Source: Bordetella parapertussis
Lineage (GTDB): Bacteria > Pseudomonadota > Gammaproteobacteria > Burkholderiales > Burkholderiaceae_D
NCBI GenBank assembly: GCA_945867725.1
Contig: CAMBJI010000117.1
Span: 1-6,592 of the forward strand
Direction: 5' to 3'
DNA: 6,592 nt
A program made the position numbers and the translations under genes. Below the pieces are notes generated by a model. The model was not told where the DNA came from, did not search any database, and worked only from the letters and a program-made list of their open reading frames with translations. Positions 1 to 6,592 of this stretch are shown one piece after another (position 1 is the stretch's first letter; each line of letters begins with the position of its first letter).

Positions 1-799
1 TGTAGAGCGGCATGACCCGCTCGGAGTACACCGTCAGATCACGCACACGGTCTGAGCGCGCGGGGTGGGTGGACATGAACTTCGGCGGTTCCTTGCCGCC
101 GACGTCGCCCATTTTTTCCCAAAGAGAGATGGCAGCGCGAGGATCGTAGCCCGCTCTCGCCGCTAATTCGACCCCGATACGGTCAGCCTCGGTCTCATGT
201 GCGCGGGAATTGGGTAAGCCGAGCAAGCCCTGATAAGCGTATTCCATACCCTGCTGCCCGATGCTACCCACACCAGCGACCGTCGCTAGAATCGTGATGC
301 CCACATTGGCGACCACCTGCTCGGACGCGCGCTCGCGCGAATGCTCACGCAGTGCGTGCGCAATTTCATGGCCTATCACCGCGGCCAACTCATCATCGGT
401 GATATTGAGTTTTTCAATCAAGCCGGTGTAGACGGCGATTTTCCCGCCCGGCATACACCAGGCATTGACCTCGGGCGAGGTCAATAGGTTGAACTCCCAC
501 CGCCACCGACTCGCATCCTGCCGGAATGCCGGAACCTGCAGGATCAACTTGTCTGCGATCGCGCGCACGCGCGTGTACTGCGCAGAATCGCTGTTGCGCT
601 TACCCTTTTTATCGGCCTGCGCCATCAGCTGTGCGTACTGTTTGTTCGCACTTTCTTCGATGGCCTTGGCCGATACGGCCATGCGCTGCTCGCGATCCAC
701 ACCGACCAGACCCGCATTGGTGGTTTTGACCGATTGGCATGAAACCAACGTGAAGGTCAATGCGGTAACGCCTGCCAGCGCACGTACTGTTTTTTTCAA
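1..799 (-). CDS. M48 family zinc metalloprotease, lipoprotein (C-terminus cut off by window edge)
   Basis: Probable outer-membrane lipoprotein protease of peptidase family M48 (the class of E. coli LoiP/YcaL), which degrades or quality-controls envelope proteins in the periplasm. 266 residues are visible, reading from 799 leftward and still open at base 1. The N-terminus is a lipoprotein signal: two Lys, a hydrophobic stretch and the lipobox LVSC with Cys21. Gln22 at +2 (not Asp) predicts sorting to the outer membrane. The zinc site is clear: HEIAH at residues 144-148, then HETEAD at 201-206 with Glu204 as the likely third ligand. An STHP motif with His245 corresponds to the fourth conserved His of this family. 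NAWCMPGGKI at 112-121 is the conserved strand before the active site. The start is TTG, chosen because it gives the intact signal peptide and has GGGAG a few bases upstream. It overlaps the stop of the upstream MFS gene (TTGA), suggesting coupled translation. Family assignment is firm; the substrate is unknown. Confidence 0.93.
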   Translation of the reverse strand, partial: MKKTVRALAGVTALTFTLVSCQSVKTTNAGLVGVDREQRMAVSAKAIEESANKQYAQLMAQADKKGKRNSDSAQYTRVRAIADKLILQVPAFRQDASRWRWEFNLLTSPEVNAWCMPGGKIAVYTGLIEKLNITDDELAAVIGHEIAHALREHSRERASEQVVANVGITILATVAGVGSIGQQGMEYAYQGLLGLPNSRAHETEADRIGVELAARAGYDPRAAISLWEKMGDVGGKEPPKFMSTHPARSDRVRDLTVYSERVMPLY

Positions 800-1968
800 C
801 GTACTCTCCCAGAGGGTTCTTGCCAACGATAACTGAGTGCCGCGGCAATCCAGCCAGCAAAACAGAATAAGGCGGCGATTATGTAGACAAGACGGGCGCC
901 AAATGTATCCCAACAAGCCGATAGCAGCAACCCACCCAGCGACCCACCGAGTCCATAAGACACGCTGATGAACAGCGCCTGACCGCGCGCCTGCAGCGGT
1001 CCGGAGAACCAACGCTGCAGGGTAGCGACCGAGGCAGAGTGATGAACGCCAAAGGTCGCCGCATGGAGTATCTGGGCGATCAGCAGCATTACCACGGATT
1101 CAGCACCAAAACCGATCATCAAAAATCGTACGACGCCGATCAACAAGCTGGTCAGCATCAACGTCGCTACGCCAAACCGGCGAAACAGCGGCGCCTGAAA
1201 ATAGAAAAACAAAATCTCGGCGACCACGCCCAGCGACCACATCAATCCGATCACGGTCTTGCTATAGCCTATTTGCGATAGATACAGCGAGTAATAGACA
1301 TACAAGGATGCGTGCGCCGCGATCATCAGAAACGTAGAGACGAAAAACGCAATGACTTCCCGTTGCTTGAGCAACTGACGCACTGAAGGCGTATCTTCTG
1401 AACGAGACACCGGCGTTTCTTCACGCATATTGAGCGCGACCGCCGCGACCATGACCAACAACACCAGCGCAATCCAGGGCATCAGGCCTATGCCCTGCCA
1501 ATCCAGCAATTGTCCGGCAGCGATCACGGTCACAATAAAACCAACCGACCCCCAGAGTCGCAGACGACCGTAGTGCGTGAGATCACCGCGCATGGATGAC
1601 AACATCAGCGCCTCGGACAAAGGGCCTTGCGCACTGGTGAACAAATTTAGTGCCAGCATCAGCACAAAGAAAAACGTAAAAGTTTCACCCCAAAACATGC
1701 CACAAAAAATCAGCATGGAAGCCGCCGATGTCACCCGCAAGACCATCACTCGACGACGCGTGTGATCGGCCACCCAACCCCACAGATTCGGCCCAAAAAT
1801 ACGCATGACCTGCATCATCGACATCAGCACACCAATCTGCACAGCCGATACACCACGATCAGCAAAATACAAACTGGCGTAAGGGGAAAAAACGCCGATA
1901 TAGCCGTAGTACGCGAAGAAGAACAACGCGAAATTTAGGGATTGCTCGGGTTTAGCGGTCGAAGGCAA
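796..1968 (-). CDS. MFS transporter of the HcaT (3-phenylpropionate)/LacY-like type
   Basis: Inner-membrane major facilitator superfamily transporter, 390 residues and about 12 hydrophobic segments, a normal length for the family. From memory it resembles E. coli HcaT: an N-terminal aromatic-rich helix (FFFAYYGYIGVFSPY, about 15-30), a loop GWVADHTRRR (64-73) in the motif A position, RLRLWGSVGF (135-144) and GLMWSLGVVAEI (241-252). ILHAATFGVHH at 300-310 also matches. The charged central loop at about 181-204 divides the two halves. The substrate cannot be read from the sequence; an aromatic acid or sugar is only suggested by the relatives. The start is TTG at 1968, because no ATG lies in frame before an in-frame TAA at 2019-2017 and the first helix aligns with family N-termini. 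There is no Shine-Dalgarno sequence upstream, so the exact start is uncertain. The stop overlaps the TTG start of the M48 lipoprotein gene by four bases. Confidence 0.88.
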   Translation of the reverse strand: MPSTAKPEQSLNFALFFFAYYGYIGVFSPYASLYFADRGVSAVQIGVLMSMMQVMRIFGPNLWGWVADHTRRRVMVLRVTSAASMLIFCGMFWGETFTFFFVLMLALNLFTSAQGPLSEALMLSSMRGDLTHYGRLRLWGSVGFIVTVIAAGQLLDWQGIGLMPWIALVLLVMVAAVALNMREETPVSRSEDTPSVRQLLKQREVIAFFVSTFLMIAAHASLYVYYSLYLSQIGYSKTVIGLMWSLGVVAEILFFYFQAPLFRRFGVATLMLTSLLIGVVRFLMIGFGAESVVMLLIAQILHAATFGVHHSASVATLQRWFSGPLQARGQALFISVSYGLGGSLGGLLLSACWDTFGARLVYIIAALFCFAGWIAAALSYRWQEPSGRVR

Positions 1969-1979
1969 GGGGGTGGGAG

Positions 1980-2007
1980 ATGATAAATGTGACAGAGAAG
2001 ATTGATC
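1980..2007 (-). promoter_or_regulatory. Possible weak promoter very close to the HcaT-like MFS start
   Basis: On the minus strand TATCAT (plus-strand bases 1980-1985) matches five of six positions of the -10 consensus. The -35 region about 16-17 bases upstream (near 2002-2007) is poor. If used, transcription would start only about five bases before the TTG start, giving a nearly leaderless message. That would be consistent with the missing ribosome binding site. This is an inference from a short match and could be chance. Confidence 0.2.
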
Positions 2008-2077
2008 GCCGAAAGATTAGGGCCGGGACCGCGATACTAAAGCGACCTTCATCGGCATGATGACATTAGCGCGACCA

Positions 2078-2100
2078 CAAAAAGCAGTACTGCTCAAAAA
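2078..2100 (-). terminator. Short hairpin with T run after aroC, possible rho-independent terminator
   Basis: The 12-base palindrome AGCAGTACTGCT lies at 2083-2094, and read on the minus strand it is followed at once by five T (plus-strand A run 2079-2083). It starts 13 bases after the aroC stop codon. The stem is only about four pairs around a GTAC loop, with a T-rich stretch also on the upstream side. It would therefore be a weak terminator, and read-through into the HcaT-like MFS gene is plausible. Confidence 0.4.
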
Positions 2101-2106
2101 ATCGTT

Positions 2107-3186
2107 TCAGTTTCCGCTGATGTTCACATCACCGCACTGCGCCCGGTGACGTAATGCATGATCCATCAGTACCAGCGCGAGCATGGCTTCGGCGATGGGT
2201 GTTGCGCGTATGCCCACGCAAGGATCATGACGACCAAAGGTCTCCACCATGACCGGCTGGCCATCGCGGTCAATCGAACGACGTGGCGTGCGTATGCTGG
2301 AGGTAGGTTTGATCGCAATCGATACGGTGATGTCTTGCCCCGACGAGATACCGCCCAGAACACCACCCGCGTTGTTGCCAACGAAGCCTTGCGGTGTGAT
2401 TTCATCGCCGTGCTCGGAGCCTTTGTGCGCCACTGAACGAAAGCCGGCGCCTATCTCCACACCCTTGACCGCATTGATACCCATCATTGCATACGCAATG
2501 TCGGCATCCAGCTTGTCAAACAGCGGCTCGCCCAAACCGACCGGCACGTTTTGCGCAACGACCTCAATGCGCGCGCCGCAGGAATCGCCCGCCTTGCGCA
2601 AGCTGTCCATGTACGTCTCAAGTTCGGGAATGATGTCGGCGTTGGCCGCGAAAAATGGGTTCTCACTGACATGATCCCACGCGACAAAAGGAATCGCGAT
2701 ATCGCCTAGCTGGCTCATGCAACCACGAAGCGTCAGACCATACTGGGCATGCAACCATTTGCGTGCCACGGCAGCTGCACCGACGACGGGCGCAGTCAGA
2801 CGAGCTGACGAGCGACCACCACCGCGCGGGTCGCGAATGCCGTACTTATTCCAATACGTGTAGTCCGCATGGCCGGGCCGGAATCGATCGACGATATTGC
2901 CGTAATCCTGGCTGCGCTGGTCTTCATTACGAATCAGTAAAGCGATCGGTGTGCCGGTGGTCTTGCCTTCGTAGACACCCGACAGAATTTCAACCGTATC
3001 GGACTCTTTGCGCTGCGTGACGTGACGCGAGGTACCGGGCTTGCGGCGATCCAGCTCAGGCTGAATATCCGCTTCCGAGAGTGGCATGCCCGGTGGGCAG
3101 CCATCAATCACACAGCCGATCGCCGGACCGTGTGATTCGCCGAAAGTGGTAACGCAAAAGAGCTTGCCAATGGTATTGCCGGACAT
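2107..3186 (-). CDS. aroC: Chorismate synthase
   Basis: Catalyses the last step of the shikimate pathway, converting 5-enolpyruvylshikimate-3-phosphate to chorismate with reduced FMN. Chorismate is the precursor of aromatic amino acids, folate and ubiquinone. The enzyme is a cytosolic tetramer in this family. The length of 359 residues is standard (E. coli AroC is 361). All signatures are present: GESHG at 16-20 with the invariant His19, RPGHAD at 103-108, [11 protein letters not shown] at 122-132, HGDEI at 259-263, [13 protein letters not shown] at 271-283 (flavin/phosphate site) and GRHDPC at 318-323. The ATG start gives [10 protein letters not shown], the usual family N-terminus, but the 28 bases between it and the upstream permease stop are pyrimidine-rich with no Shine-Dalgarno match. 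Translation may depend on ribosomes finishing the permease. It is the only gene of the aromatic pathway in the window. No truncation or frameshift is seen. Confidence 0.98.
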   Translation of the reverse strand: MSGNTIGKLFCVTTFGESHGPAIGCVIDGCPPGMPLSEADIQPELDRRKPGTSRHVTQRKESDTVEILSGVYEGKTTGTPIALLIRNEDQRSQDYGNIVDRFRPGHADYTYWNKYGIRDPRGGGRSSARLTAPVVGAAAVARKWLHAQYGLTLRGCMSQLGDIAIPFVAWDHVSENPFFAANADIIPELETYMDSLRKAGDSCGARIEVVAQNVPVGLGEPLFDKLDADIAYAMMGINAVKGVEIGAGFRSVAHKGSEHGDEITPQGFVGNNAGGVLGGISSGQDITVSIAIKPTSSIRTPRRSIDRDGQPVMVETFGRHDPCVGIRATPIAEAMLALVLMDHALRHRAQCGDVNISGN

Positions 3187-3214
3187 GTCGGGGACGGGAA
3201 GGATGCGAAAGGCG

Positions 3215-4546
3215 TCATTCTACCAGCGCGCGCCTGCGCCATAACCCCAAGAGCCAGGAGCGCAAGGCCCGCGGATATTCGGGCTGTATCAGGCACAGCA
3301 ATAGCAGAATCGCGAGATTGAGCAGCGCCGTGAACAGGAAAATCTCCGGCACGGACAAGCCAGCCGTGAGCAGCACCATCGCTGTCAGTGCGGCAACGAC
3401 CATAAACAGCGCATTCAGAATATTCATGCCACCGATGGTTCGCGACAGATGCGATCGCTCGGCGCGGGTCTGTATCAGCGCAAACAGCGGCACCACATAA
3501 ATACCACCGCTCAGGCCCAGCAAGAAACAATCGGCCAGCACGCGAAATTGCGCACCACCGATCAGCTGTTTTGCGATGAGTAGCGACGGCATAGGCGCTG
3601 TACTGGCCCAATAAAGATCAATGCCAAACAAGGTGAGTCCTATTGCACCCAGCGGCACCAGACCCAGATGAATTTGACGACCCGACAGACGCTCGCACCA
3701 TAGCGAGCCGGCACCGATACCCAGCGAAAATGCGGTCAGAAGAATCGCAAAAATCTCGGGGGCACCGTGCAATACATCGCGCGCAAAAACAGGAAACTGC
3801 GCCAGTAGCATCGCACCATAAAACCAAAACCAGGAATTGGCGAGCATCGCGATGAATACCTCACGATTGCGCGCAGAAAATCTGAGGTTACGCATCATCT
3901 CGGCGAAGGGGTTGCGTGCCACCACAAGATTCGGATCTGCCGCTGCACTCGATGGCACCGCCAGCGTGCATAGCCATCCCAGCACCGCCACCGCAATGCA
4001 GGTACCGGCGATCAGATCGAAATCTCCATTGTTCGCAAAAGCCACCATCGCAGCACCCGACAACTGCCCGATCAGGATGCCAACAAAAGTACCCATCTGC
4101 ACCATGCCATTACCGCCGATCAGTTCATTCTGCTGCAGATGCTGCGGCAGATACGCATGCTTGACGGGGCCAAACAGTGTGGAATGCGCACCCATACCCA
4201 CGACCGCCGCCACCAGCAACCAAAGCGAATGCGTATACCAGCCGATAGCGGCCACGGCCATGATCGCTATTTCCATCAACTTGACGAGGCGCATCAGCTT
4301 CGTCTTGTCGAACTTGTCTGCGATCTGACCCGCGGTAGCAGAAAGGAGTAAAAAGGGCAGAATGAACAATCCGGCAATGAGATTATTCAACAACCCTGCA
4401 CTGATCGTCGTCCAGTGCAAGGCATCGAAGGTGATCACGGTGACCAGTGCGGTCTTAAAGAGATTATCGTTAAACGCTCCCAGGAACTGGGCGCCGAAAA
4501 AAGGGGCGAAACGCCGCTGTCGCAGCAACGCAAACTGATTGGCCAC
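3215..4546 (-). CDS. MFS permease of the lysophospholipid transporter (LplT/Aas N-domain) type
   Basis: Inner-membrane MFS protein of 443 residues with about 12 hydrophobic segments. The N-terminus [20 protein letters not shown] (11-30) is characteristic of the LplT group and of the MFS half of MFS-acyltransferase fusions that flip and re-acylate lysophospholipids. Other family marks are [13 protein letters not shown] (125-137), NELIGGNG (140-147) and ADKFDKTK (76-83, motif A position). A hydrophilic loop at about 198-230 separates the two halves. In E. coli LplT moves lysophosphatidylethanolamine inward for the acyltransferase Aas. No acyltransferase or AMP-binding domain is attached or adjacent here: the protein ends in a basic tail shortly after the last helix. 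The GTG start shares its G with the stop of the CBS gene (TAGTG), with GAGGG nine bases upstream. Substrate by analogy only, so no symbol is given. Confidence 0.85.
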   Translation of the reverse strand: MANQFALLRQRRFAPFFGAQFLGAFNDNLFKTALVTVITFDALHWTTISAGLLNNLIAGLFILPFLLLSATAGQIADKFDKTKLMRLVKLMEIAIMAVAAIGWYTHSLWLLVAAVVGMGAHSTLFGPVKHAYLPQHLQQNELIGGNGMVQMGTFVGILIGQLSGAAMVAFANNGDFDLIAGTCIAVAVLGWLCTLAVPSSAAADPNLVVARNPFAEMMRNLRFSARNREVFIAMLANSWFWFYGAMLLAQFPVFARDVLHGAPEIFAILLTAFSLGIGAGSLWCERLSGRQIHLGLVPLGAIGLTLFGIDLYWASTAPMPSLLIAKQLIGGAQFRVLADCFLLGLSGGIYVVPLFALIQTRAERSHLSRTIGGMNILNALFMVVAALTAMVLLTAGLSVPEIFLFTALLNLAILLLLCLIQPEYPRALRSWLLGLWRRRALVE

Positions 4547-5004
4547 TACTGCACGCCCTCGGTATTGTTTTCGGCAGGCCAGTCGCGGATGTAGGCCTTG
4601 AGTAGCGTATTCTCAAAATTCTGCGCCTCAAGCACCGACTTGGCTACATCATAAAAAGACATCACGCCCAGCAGCACCTTCCCATCCATGACTGGCACAT
4701 AGCGCGCATGGCGTTCCAGCATTAAGCGCCGAATATCATTGACATCCGTATCAGGTGACATAGTCAGTACATCACGCGCCATGTGCTCACCGACCGTACC
4801 CTGCCCCACCGATCCCTGGTTCGCATGCACTGCCCGCATGACCTCACGAAAACTGAGCAGGCCGACCAATAATCCTTGATTCATGACGACCAGTGATCCG
4901 ATATCTTTCTCGGTCATTAAATTGATCGCATCGAGCAAACCGGTTTCCGGTGGCACCGTATAAAGAATATTGCCTTTGACCTCAAGTATTTCAGACACCT
5001 TCAT
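4546..5004 (-). CDS. Two-CBS-domain protein
   Basis: Small cytosolic protein of 152 residues made almost entirely of a CBS pair (Bateman module), with CBS1 at about 8-62 and CBS2 at about 74-130. Such modules bind adenosine nucleotides (AMP, ATP, SAM and related ligands) and act as energy or metabolite sensors; the ligand here is unknown. Repeated marks are DIGSLVVMNQGLLVGLLSFREV (35-56, region of CBS1) and the matching HARYVPVMDGKVLLGVMSF (about 99-117) in CBS2. The short tail with YIRDWP is typical of free-standing bacterial proteins of this kind. The ATG start is supported by a strong AGGAG six to seven bases upstream (plus-strand 5012-5016). It is the first gene of the leftward unit and is joined by a one-base overlap to the MFS permease. 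It could modulate that transporter, but this rests only on the linkage. Confidence 0.92.
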   Translation of the reverse strand: MKVSEILEVKGNILYTVPPETGLLDAINLMTEKDIGSLVVMNQGLLVGLLSFREVMRAVHANQGSVGQGTVGEHMARDVLTMSPDTDVNDIRRLMLERHARYVPVMDGKVLLGVMSFYDVAKSVLEAQNFENTLLKAYIRDWPAENNTEGVQ

Positions 5005-5011
5005 TGAACGT

Positions 5012-5016
5012 CTCCT
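5012..5016 (-). promoter_or_regulatory. Ribosome binding site of the CBS-domain gene
   Basis: AGGAG on the minus strand lies seven bases ahead of the ATG at 5004-5002. It is the best Shine-Dalgarno match among the starts in this window and supports the 152-residue reading. Confidence 0.8.
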
Positions 5017-5021
5017 GCGTA

Positions 5022-5047
5022 ATTTTTATCATTAGCTCGGGGGTCAA
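5022..5047 (-). promoter_or_regulatory. Tentative promoter elements for the CBS-permease-aroC unit
   Basis: On the minus strand TTGACC (plus-strand 5042-5047) matches five of six -35 positions, followed by an A/T-rich stretch TGATAAAAAT (5022-5031). The spacing between them is shorter than the ideal 17 bases, so the pair may not be used together. A promoter must lie somewhere in this divergent gap because the CBS gene is the first leftward gene; the exact site is a guess. Confidence 0.25.
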
Positions 5048-5083
5048 TGTAGCTCAGCGTTCGGAAAAAAGCCAGATTCCAAA

Positions 5084-5111
5084 TGGTCAGAGCAGCCGTC
5101 CGGCCTATAAT
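5084..5111 (+). promoter_or_regulatory. Promoter of metY
   Basis: A perfect TATAAT -10 box lies at 5106-5111. TGGTCA at 5084-5089, 16 bases upstream, matches four of six positions of the -35 box. The predicted transcription start is near 5118, leaving an untranslated leader of about 32 bases. That is too short for a SAM riboswitch, so any control of metY would have to be by a protein regulator or by promoter strength. Confidence 0.6.
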
Positions 5112-5149
5112 CTGCGCTTGCTCCCGATCAACCTTGTTTTGGTATCCCT

Positions 5150-6460
5150 ATGAGCGACCCCAAATATCCCGGTTTCGACACACTGTCGCTGCACGCAGGC
5201 AGCGCACCTGATCCCACTACCGGTGCCCGCGCAACGCCGATTTATCTGTCCACCTCGTTCGTATTCAAGGATTCCGATCACGCAGCGTCCCTGTTCAACA
5301 TGGAACGCTCGGGTCATGTGTATTCGCGAATATCCAACCCGACCAATGCGGTACTGGAAGAACGTATTGCTGCTCTCGAAGGTGGCGTCGCAGGTATTGC
5401 CGTGGCCAGCGGTCAGGCGGCTTTGCATCTGGGTCTGGCGACGATTGCTGGCGCTGGTTCGCATGTGCTCGCATCACGTGCGCTGTATGGCGGATCACAA
5501 AATCTGCTCGGTTACACCATGAAGCGCTTCGGCATTGAAACCACCTTCATTGACCCACGCGACATGGATGCCTGGCGCAGCAACATACGTCCCAACACCA
5601 AGGTACTGTTTGCAGAAACCCTGGGTAACCCCGGATTGGATGTCCTTGATATTGATACGGTTTCTGCGATTGCGCATGAACATCACTTGCCACTGATGGT
5701 GGATTCGACCTTCACGACACCTTACCTGCTACGCCCGTTTGATCATGGCGCTGATCTGGTATTTCACTCAGCGACGAAATTCCTTTGTGGGCACGGTACG
5801 GCGGTCGGTGGTCTGCTGGTTGATGGTGGTACCTTCAATTGGCAAGCTGCCTACGAGAAAACTGGCCGTTTTGCCGAACTCTGCGAACCGTATGATGGAT
5901 TCCATGGCATGGTCTTCGCCGAAGAATCCACAGTAGCTCCCTTCTCGCTGCGCGCACGACGCGAAGGCTTGCGCGACTTCGGCGCAGTGATGAGTCCCTA
6001 CAATGCGTTCACCATACTGCAAGGGATAGAAACGCTAAGTTTGCGCATGGACCGACATGTCAGTAATACCCGCAAGATCGTCGAATTCCTGGTCGCCCAT
6101 CCCGCTGTCGAATCCGTGTCATATCCGGAACTACCTGAACATCCCGACTATCAACTCGCTAAAAAATTACTGCCTCGCGGTTGTGGCGCCGTGTTTTCGT
6201 TCACGCTCAAAGGTGACCGCGCCGCCGGACGACGCTTTGTGGAATCGCTCTCGGTGTTCTCCCATCTGGCCAATGTGGGTGATGCGAAATCGCTGGTGAT
6301 TCATCCGGCATCCACCACCCACTTCCGCGTACCGACCGAACAACTCGAAGCATCTGGCATACGCGAAGGCACGATGCGACTGTCCGTCGGATTGGAAGAT
6401 GCCGATGATCTGATCGACGATCTCAAGCGCGGACTCAAAGCATCGCAGAAGGGAGCGTAA
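5150..6460 (+). CDS. metY: O-acetylhomoserine sulfhydrylase (aminocarboxypropyltransferase)
   Basis: PLP enzyme of the Cys/Met metabolism family that makes L-homocysteine from O-acetylhomoserine and sulfide, the direct sulfhydrylation route to methionine, in the cytosol. The 436 residues fit MetY (about 430) better than MetZ or MetB (about 400). PLP-binding features are YSRISNPTNAVLEERIAALE (58-77), ASGQA (86-90), Asp185 in VDSTF (pairs with the pyridine nitrogen) and the Schiff-base Lys210 in SATKF (207-211). MetY-specific stretches include the insertion around GGTFNWQAAYEKTGRF (226-241), SPYNAF (282-287) and NVGDAKSLVIHPASTTH (375-391). Arg410 in MRLSVGLED is the expected substrate-carboxylate contact. 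The ATG start gives the usual N-terminal length; upstream bases show no good Shine-Dalgarno site. Three bases separate its stop from the next gene. O-succinylhomoserine use cannot be excluded by eye. Confidence 0.93.
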   Translation: MSDPKYPGFDTLSLHAGSAPDPTTGARATPIYLSTSFVFKDSDHAASLFNMERSGHVYSRISNPTNAVLEERIAALEGGVAGIAVASGQAALHLGLATIAGAGSHVLASRALYGGSQNLLGYTMKRFGIETTFIDPRDMDAWRSNIRPNTKVLFAETLGNPGLDVLDIDTVSAIAHEHHLPLMVDSTFTTPYLLRPFDHGADLVFHSATKFLCGHGTAVGGLLVDGGTFNWQAAYEKTGRFAELCEPYDGFHGMVFAEESTVAPFSLRARREGLRDFGAVMSPYNAFTILQGIETLSLRMDRHVSNTRKIVEFLVAHPAVESVSYPELPEHPDYQLAKKLLPRGCGAVFSFTLKGDRAAGRRFVESLSVFSHLANVGDAKSLVIHPASTTHFRVPTEQLEASGIREGTMRLSVGLEDADDLIDDLKRGLKASQKGA

Positions 6461-6463
6461 TTC

Positions 6464-6592
6464 ATGGAACAAATCATCAATGGCCATCGAGCTTATGCTT
6501 ACACCGGCGGCAAACCCTTTGATGCCGGTTTACCCACCGCCGTTTTCATACATGGAGCGCAGAACGATCACTCGGTTTGGGCACTGCAAACG
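6464..6592 (+). CDS. Alpha/beta hydrolase (N-terminal part, cut off by window edge)
   Basis: 43 codons are visible, starting at ATG 6464 with GGGAG at 6451-6455, inside the end of metY. The segment TAVFIHGAQNDHSVWALQT (about 25-43) is the typical beta-strand plus HG oxyanion-hole motif at the start of alpha/beta hydrolase-fold proteins. The nucleophile elbow and the rest of the triad lie beyond the window. The three-base gap to metY implies a shared message. It does not look like MetX, the homoserine O-acetyltransferase that also has this fold, because the MetX-type N-terminus (long leader and CHALTG-like motif) is absent. The substrate is unknown. Confidence 0.82.
   Translation, partial: MEQIINGHRAYAYTGGKPFDAGLPTAVFIHGAQNDHSVWALQT

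Noticed and set aside
465..836. Plus-strand open frame of 123 codons.
   Set aside because: It lies opposite the M48 protease gene, whose signal peptide and zinc motifs are intact; it has no recognisable domain or ribosome site.
2017..2058. A 13-codon reading frame (ATG to TAA) on the minus strand upstream of the HcaT-like MFS gene and in frame with it, as a leader peptide or an original longer N-terminus.
   Set aside because: It has no ribosome binding site, no run of one amino acid and no attenuator hairpin. The family N-terminus is already complete without it.
2249..2674. Plus-strand open frame of 141 codons opposite aroC.
   Set aside because: Antisense shadow of a fully conserved chorismate synthase; no domain features of its own.
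3108..3611. Minus-strand open frame of 167 codons spanning the end of the permease and the start of aroC.
   Set aside because: It runs in another frame across two well-supported genes and shows no motif.
3837..4328. Plus-strand open frame of 163 codons opposite the LplT-type permease.
   Set aside because: Composition is that of the complement of membrane-helix codons; no start signal, domain or family resemblance.
5037..5101. A tRNA-like stretch: GGGGGTCAATGTAGCTCAG recalls the 5' end and D-arm of a bacterial tRNA.
   Set aside because: No pairing acceptor stem, no anticodon arm and no GGTTCGAATCC-type T-arm follow at the right distance.
5118..5149. Possible SAM riboswitch ahead of metY.
   Set aside because: The predicted leader is only about 32 bases, too short for any known SAM aptamer plus expression platform.
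5105..5464. Minus-strand open frame of 119 codons opposite the start of metY.
   Set aside because: It covers the metY promoter and N-terminal coding part; metY is certain on the other strand and this frame has no recognisable features.

Overview
The window is an ordinary stretch of a Gram-negative chromosome. It carries four complete protein genes on the minus strand plus a fifth cut by the left edge, and one complete gene on the plus strand plus another cut by the right edge. Lipoprotein sorting logic, an M48 outer-membrane-type protease, O-acetylhomoserine sulfhydrylase and the CBS/MFS/aroC arrangement suggest a proteobacterium. A betaproteobacterium (Burkholderiales-like) is my best guess. 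It rests on the look of the proteins and a moderately GC-rich sequence, not on a marker gene.

Left block, minus strand, in order of transcription from right to left: a two-CBS-domain protein (5004-4546), an LplT/Aas-type MFS permease (4546-3215), chorismate synthase aroC (3186-2107), an HcaT-like MFS transporter (1968-796), and an M48 zinc metalloprotease lipoprotein (799 to beyond the left edge). The CBS and permease genes share one base (TAGTG), and aroC follows 28 bases later, so these three look like one transcription unit. A short hairpin with a T run follows aroC. The next pair, HcaT-like MFS and M48 lipoprotein, overlap by four bases (TTGA) and probably form a second unit, or a continuation of the first if the hairpin is leaky.

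Right block, plus strand: metY (5150-6460), which makes homocysteine from O-acetylhomoserine and sulfide, is followed after three bases by the start of an alpha/beta hydrolase (6464 to beyond the right edge). A perfect TATAAT at 5106-5111 lies in the 145-base divergent gap.

No gap exceeds 300 bases; the two largest are 1969-2106 (138 bases) and 5005-5149 (145 bases). I see no RNA gene, insertion sequence, CRISPR array, phage gene, attachment site or origin. I did not find a new biological system. The points worth a second look are the tight gene overlaps, starts without a visible Shine-Dalgarno site, the free-standing acyltransferase-type MFS domain, and the unassigned hydrolase behind metY.
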